Assembly (NCBI RefSeq): GCF_001750165.1
Contig: NZ_CP015412.1
Span: forward strand, 372,001-436,000
DNA: 64,000 nucleotides
Direction: 5' to 3'
Origin: Pseudoalteromonas luteoviolacea
GTDB taxonomy: Bacteria > Pseudomonadota > Gammaproteobacteria > Enterobacterales > Alteromonadaceae
Made by a program: the position numbers and the translations under genes. Each line of letters begins with the position of its first letter. Within the stretch, counting starts at the first letter, position 1. The notes beneath the pieces are model-generated. The model was not told where the DNA came from. It made no database searches and saw only the letters and a list, made by a program, of their open reading frames with translations. Shown piece after piece: positions 61,420 through 64,000 of the stretch.

Positions 61420-64000
61420 GTGTCTCAAAATAAAGTGTTAAATTTAGCCGAAAAGAAAGCTAAATTACGAGAAATGCTGCTTAAAAAGCAGCAAAACCAA
61501 TCCAAGCCAAATAATTATCAGGCGATTACCCGTCGCCCTGATTCGGCTGAGACTGTTGAGCTTTCATATGCTCAACAACGTCTTTGGTTCTTAGATCAAT
61601 TGCAAGGAGGCTCGGCAGAATACAATATGCCTGCAGCCTTCGCTGTCGAGGGGCGATTGGACGGACACTTGTTAGATCAAGTGTTCCGCCGCATTCTCGA
61701 ACGCCACCAAGTATTGAGGACGTGTTATGTTGAGCAAAGCGATAGTAACGCTGAGCTGCAAGTTCAGCGCGTAGTTCAAAAAATACTAGATACTAAAGAT
61801 TTTGCAGTGCTTAGCCATGACTTAAGTGAAGTGGCAGAGTCGGAACAGCAGGACAAGCTACAGCAGTTAATAGAAGCGGATGTGATAACACCGTTTGATC
61901 TTAGCGCTGATTTCATGTTGCGTGTCAGTTACATCAATCTAACTGGTCCTCAAGCCGAACAGCAGCGAGGAGTACTGTTGTTCAACGTACACCATATCGC
62001 TTCTGACGGTTGGTCGATGAATGTGTTGATGCAGGAGTTCCTCGCTCTGTATCGCGGTTGTCAACAAGGGCAGGCGTTGGATACCGTACTGTCTGAGTTG
62101 CCAATTCAATACGCTGACTTTGCCTATTGGCAACGTCAGGGTGATTTTGAAAACATGCTACAAAAGCAGCTGGAATACTGGCATCAGCAATTAGAGGATG
62201 TACCGACAATACACGGGCTGAGCCTAGATTATCCGCGCCCAGCAGAAAAGTCACACCAAGGTGCAAATATTTACCATAGTTTGAGTGCAGACGTGGCACA
62301 GGGACTCACTGAGCTTGCTAAACAGCATCAATTAACGCCGTTTATGTTAATTCATGGAGCCTTGGCTTATACCTTATCAAAGCATAGTAATAGCTCTGAT
62401 ATTGTCATAGGCACTCCTGTGGCTAATCGACGACAAGTAGAATTAACGCCTCTGATAGGTTTTTTTGTTAACACTTTGGTTTTACGAACTAAAACAGATT
62501 TTGACAATCTGTCTGACTATTTAGAGCACGTAAAGACTGTACATCTTGATGCACAGTCAAATCAGGATGTGCCTTTTGAGCGATTGGTGGAAATGTTAAA
62601 CATTCCGCGTAATCGCGCATATCCACCATTATTTCAAATCATGCTGACCACCAATACAAATTTCGCTGTAGGTGAACAAGCAGAGGCTGATTCACTTAAA
62701 TTGCAAGGACTAGAGTTTAGTCCTTTGCAAGCGGATACAGTGACCGCAAAGTTTGATTTGAATATAGATATTGCCCTTGAACAGGATGGGGTGAATTTAA
62801 TCTGGAATTATGACACCAGTTTGTTCTCTGCTGAGCACGTAGCGCAGATCAATAGCCACTTGTGCTCTTTGTTGAGTCAACTCTCACAGCATGCGGTGAC
62901 TCAAATTGGTAGTAAATTGAGTATGAGTCAATTACAGCTGTTGTCGCACTCTGAACAGACAGAGCTGTTACAGACTTTAAGTAGTGCTGAACTTGAATTC
63001 CCTAAACATCAAGGAATACATCAGCTTGTCGCTGAGCAAGCTGCTCAAGCGCCTTCATCAATTGCTTTGACTCAGCTCAACCATCACGGTGAGCTTGAGC
63101 AGTTGAGCTATTTACAGTACGAGCAGAAAGCAAATAAATTGGCTAATTATTTGATTCAACATCATGAAGTTAGCGCCAATCAATTAGTCGGTTTGTGCTT
63201 GCCTCGTGGTTTTGATATGCATATTGCACTATTGGCTATTCTGAAAGCGGGTGCTGCATACGTACCATTTGATATTAAGCTATCTGCTGAAGTCGTGAAA
63301 AAGCGTGCTGCCGCTGCTCAGATAAGTTTGGTGATTAGCAAGGAGAGTTTTTCGAGCTGGTTTGATGACTCTGTTATTGTGATTGATCTTGACGAGACAG
63401 AGCTTCAAACAGCCATATCATCTGAATCGCAACAGCTTGTAGAAAAAGCGTTTAATAGTCAGCAAACTTGTTATGCGTTGACTACATCTGGTTCTACTGG
63501 CGAACCTAAATTAATAGGGATGCCTCATAGACCTTTGGTGAATTTATTGTACGCAATGCAATTTGATTGCTCTGCTATTCGCGGTCAACACAGCATTATA
63601 CAATTTGCGTCTATTGGTTTTGACATGAGCTTCACCGATAGTTTCTTGGCTTTGACTCAAGGTGGACAACTACACTTAATTAATGACGAAGATCAATTTG
63701 ATACAGTTCAATTGGCTCAATTGATGCTAAAGCGTCAGTGCTCCTTGATAAATCTACCTTTTGCGATGTTGCAAGCTCTCTGTTGTTACAGTAATGAGAA
63801 TGAACTGTATTTCCCTGATTTGAAAGTGATTTTGTCAACTGCGGAACAATTATTGATTACGCCTGATGTGCGTTTATTTTTCCGCCGCCATACTCATGTT
63901 GAGTTAGTAAATCACTATGGGCCTTCAGAAACCCACGTGTGTACTTCGTTGGTATTAGAAGGTGATCCAGAGCAGTGGCCAGCAACACCGACTATCGGCC
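61420..64000 (+). CDS. NRPS, N-terminal C and partial A domain, cut by window edge
   Basis: The open frame starts at GTG 61420 with GGAGGAG six bases upstream (overlapping the previous gene's end) and continues without stop to base 64000. After a basic linker (LAEKKAKLREMLLKKQQ), which may be the partner of the previous protein's acidic tail, comes a C domain (about 45-480) with VHHIASDGWSM near residue 190 and VDFNT-like FFVNTLVLRT. An A domain begins near 530 (SYLQYEQKANKLANYLI) with TTSGSTGEPKLIGM, FDMSFTD and NHYGPSETHVC. Pocket residues read so far are D-M-T-N-L-T-H-V-C. This A domain is of the same subtype as A1 of the preceding synthetase (LTTSGSTGEPK, STAEQL, GPSET). The T domain and any release domain lie outside. 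Confidence 0.9.
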   Translation, partial: MSQNKVLNLAEKKAKLREMLLKKQQNQSKPNNYQAITRRPDSAETVELSYAQQRLWFLDQLQGGSAEYNMPAAFAVEGRLDGHLLDQVFRRILERHQVLRTCYVEQSDSNAELQVQRVVQKILDTKDFAVLSHDLSEVAESEQQDKLQQLIEADVITPFDLSADFMLRVSYINLTGPQAEQQRGVLLFNVHHIASDGWSMNVLMQEFLALYRGCQQGQALDTVLSELPIQYADFAYWQRQGDFENMLQKQLEYWHQQLEDVPTIHGLSLDYPRPAEKSHQGANIYHSLSADVAQGLTELAKQHQLTPFMLIHGALAYTLSKHSNSSDIVIGTPVANRRQVELTPLIGFFVNTLVLRTKTDFDNLSDYLEHVKTVHLDAQSNQDVPFERLVEMLNIPRNRAYPPLFQIMLTTNTNFAVGEQAEADSLKLQGLEFSPLQADTVTAKFDLNIDIALEQDGVNLIWNYDTSLFSAEHVAQINSHLCSLLSQLSQHAVTQIGSKLSMSQLQLLSHSEQTELLQTLSSAELEFPKHQGIHQLVAEQAAQAPSSIALTQLNHHGELEQLSYLQYEQKANKLANYLIQHHEVSANQLVGLCLPRGFDMHIALLAILKAGAAYVPFDIKLSAEVVKKRAAAAQISLVISKESFSSWFDDSVIVIDLDETELQTAISSESQQLVEKAFNSQQTCYALTTSGSTGEPKLIGMPHRPLVNLLYAMQFDCSAIRGQHSIIQFASIGFDMSFTDSFLALTQGGQLHLINDEDQFDTVQLAQLMLKRQCSLINLPFAMLQALCCYSNENELYFPDLKVILSTAEQLLITPDVRLFFRRHTHVELVNHYGPSETHVCTSLVLEGDPEQWPATPTIG

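Noticed and set aside
34191..64000. Identification as the bromoalterochromide cluster known in Pseudoalteromonas
   Set aside because: That pathway, as I recall it, uses NRPS genes without PKS modules; the domain order here with two PKS genes does not match.
34191..64000. Identification as a colibactin-type (clb) island
   Set aside because: The acylase here is S45 penicillin-acylase type, not the ClbP membrane serine peptidase type, and the module order is different.

Overview
The window looks like a chromosomal stretch of a marine, Pseudoalteromonas-like gammaproteobacterium. This assignment is inferred from the moderately AT-rich base composition, the his operon with fused hisB and hisIE and a histidine-rich leader peptide, the yoaA-tsaB pair, and the many secreted peptidases and surface proteins. 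I saw no rRNA, tRNA, CRISPR array, intact insertion sequence or replication origin.

Layout. (1) 1-3221, minus strand: a frameshifted UDP-galactopyranose mutase gene (glf) running off the left edge, a secreted DUF3421/DM9-like protein, a family 25 glycosyltransferase and a small lipoprotein; this resembles the edge of a surface-polysaccharide region. (2) 3280-10475, minus strand: the complete histidine operon hisL-G-D-C-B-H-A-F-IE. It is preceded by a textbook attenuator made of a leader peptide with five consecutive His codons, an antiterminator strand and an intrinsic terminator. (3) 10641-16091, plus strand: a small acidic protein, the YoaA helicase, TsaB, a small polar protein and an unusual PTS-EIIC/EAL fusion. 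(4) 16184-32726: mixed housekeeping and accessory genes. They include a desaturase, a secreted NTF2-like protein with a foldable leader, a cupin protein, a membrane-bound XRE regulator, a phytase-like esterase, a decayed CPBP protease, an ArsR/NIPSNAP/ABM redox-type unit with a palindromic operator, an M24 peptidase, a discoidin/fibrinogen-like secreted protein, an AraC regulator and an S9 peptidase. (5) 32727-34190: almost 1.5 kb of very AT-rich DNA without a convincing gene. (6) 34191 to the right edge: one large biosynthetic operon.

The biosynthetic operon reads phytanoyl-CoA-type dioxygenase, penicillin-acylase-family (S45) hydrolase, PvdE/SyrD-type ABC exporter, NRPS (C-A-T), PKS (KS-AT-KR-DH-ACP), PKS (KS-AT-ACP), NRPS (docking-C-A-T-C-A-T-C-A-T), and a further NRPS cut by the window edge. 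A chain-initiating condensation domain, an exporter of the pyoverdine type and a membrane-anchored periplasmic-type acylase together suggest that an N-acylated precursor is built in the cytoplasm, exported, and deacylated outside the inner membrane. That is a prodrug logic like pyoverdine or colibactin maturation, here on a hybrid lipopeptide-polyketide. The first A domain has a glycine-like pocket, so a fatty acyl-Gly-(two malonate units)-peptide backbone is the best sequence-based guess. No thioesterase or product-release domain is present before the window ends.

The most unusual piece of DNA is the junction between the two PKS genes (47974-48359). The tail of the first gene, the spacer and the head of the second have been duplicated in tandem into roughly 119-bp units. 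Two of these non-coding units carry hairpins whose stems differ by compensatory base changes.
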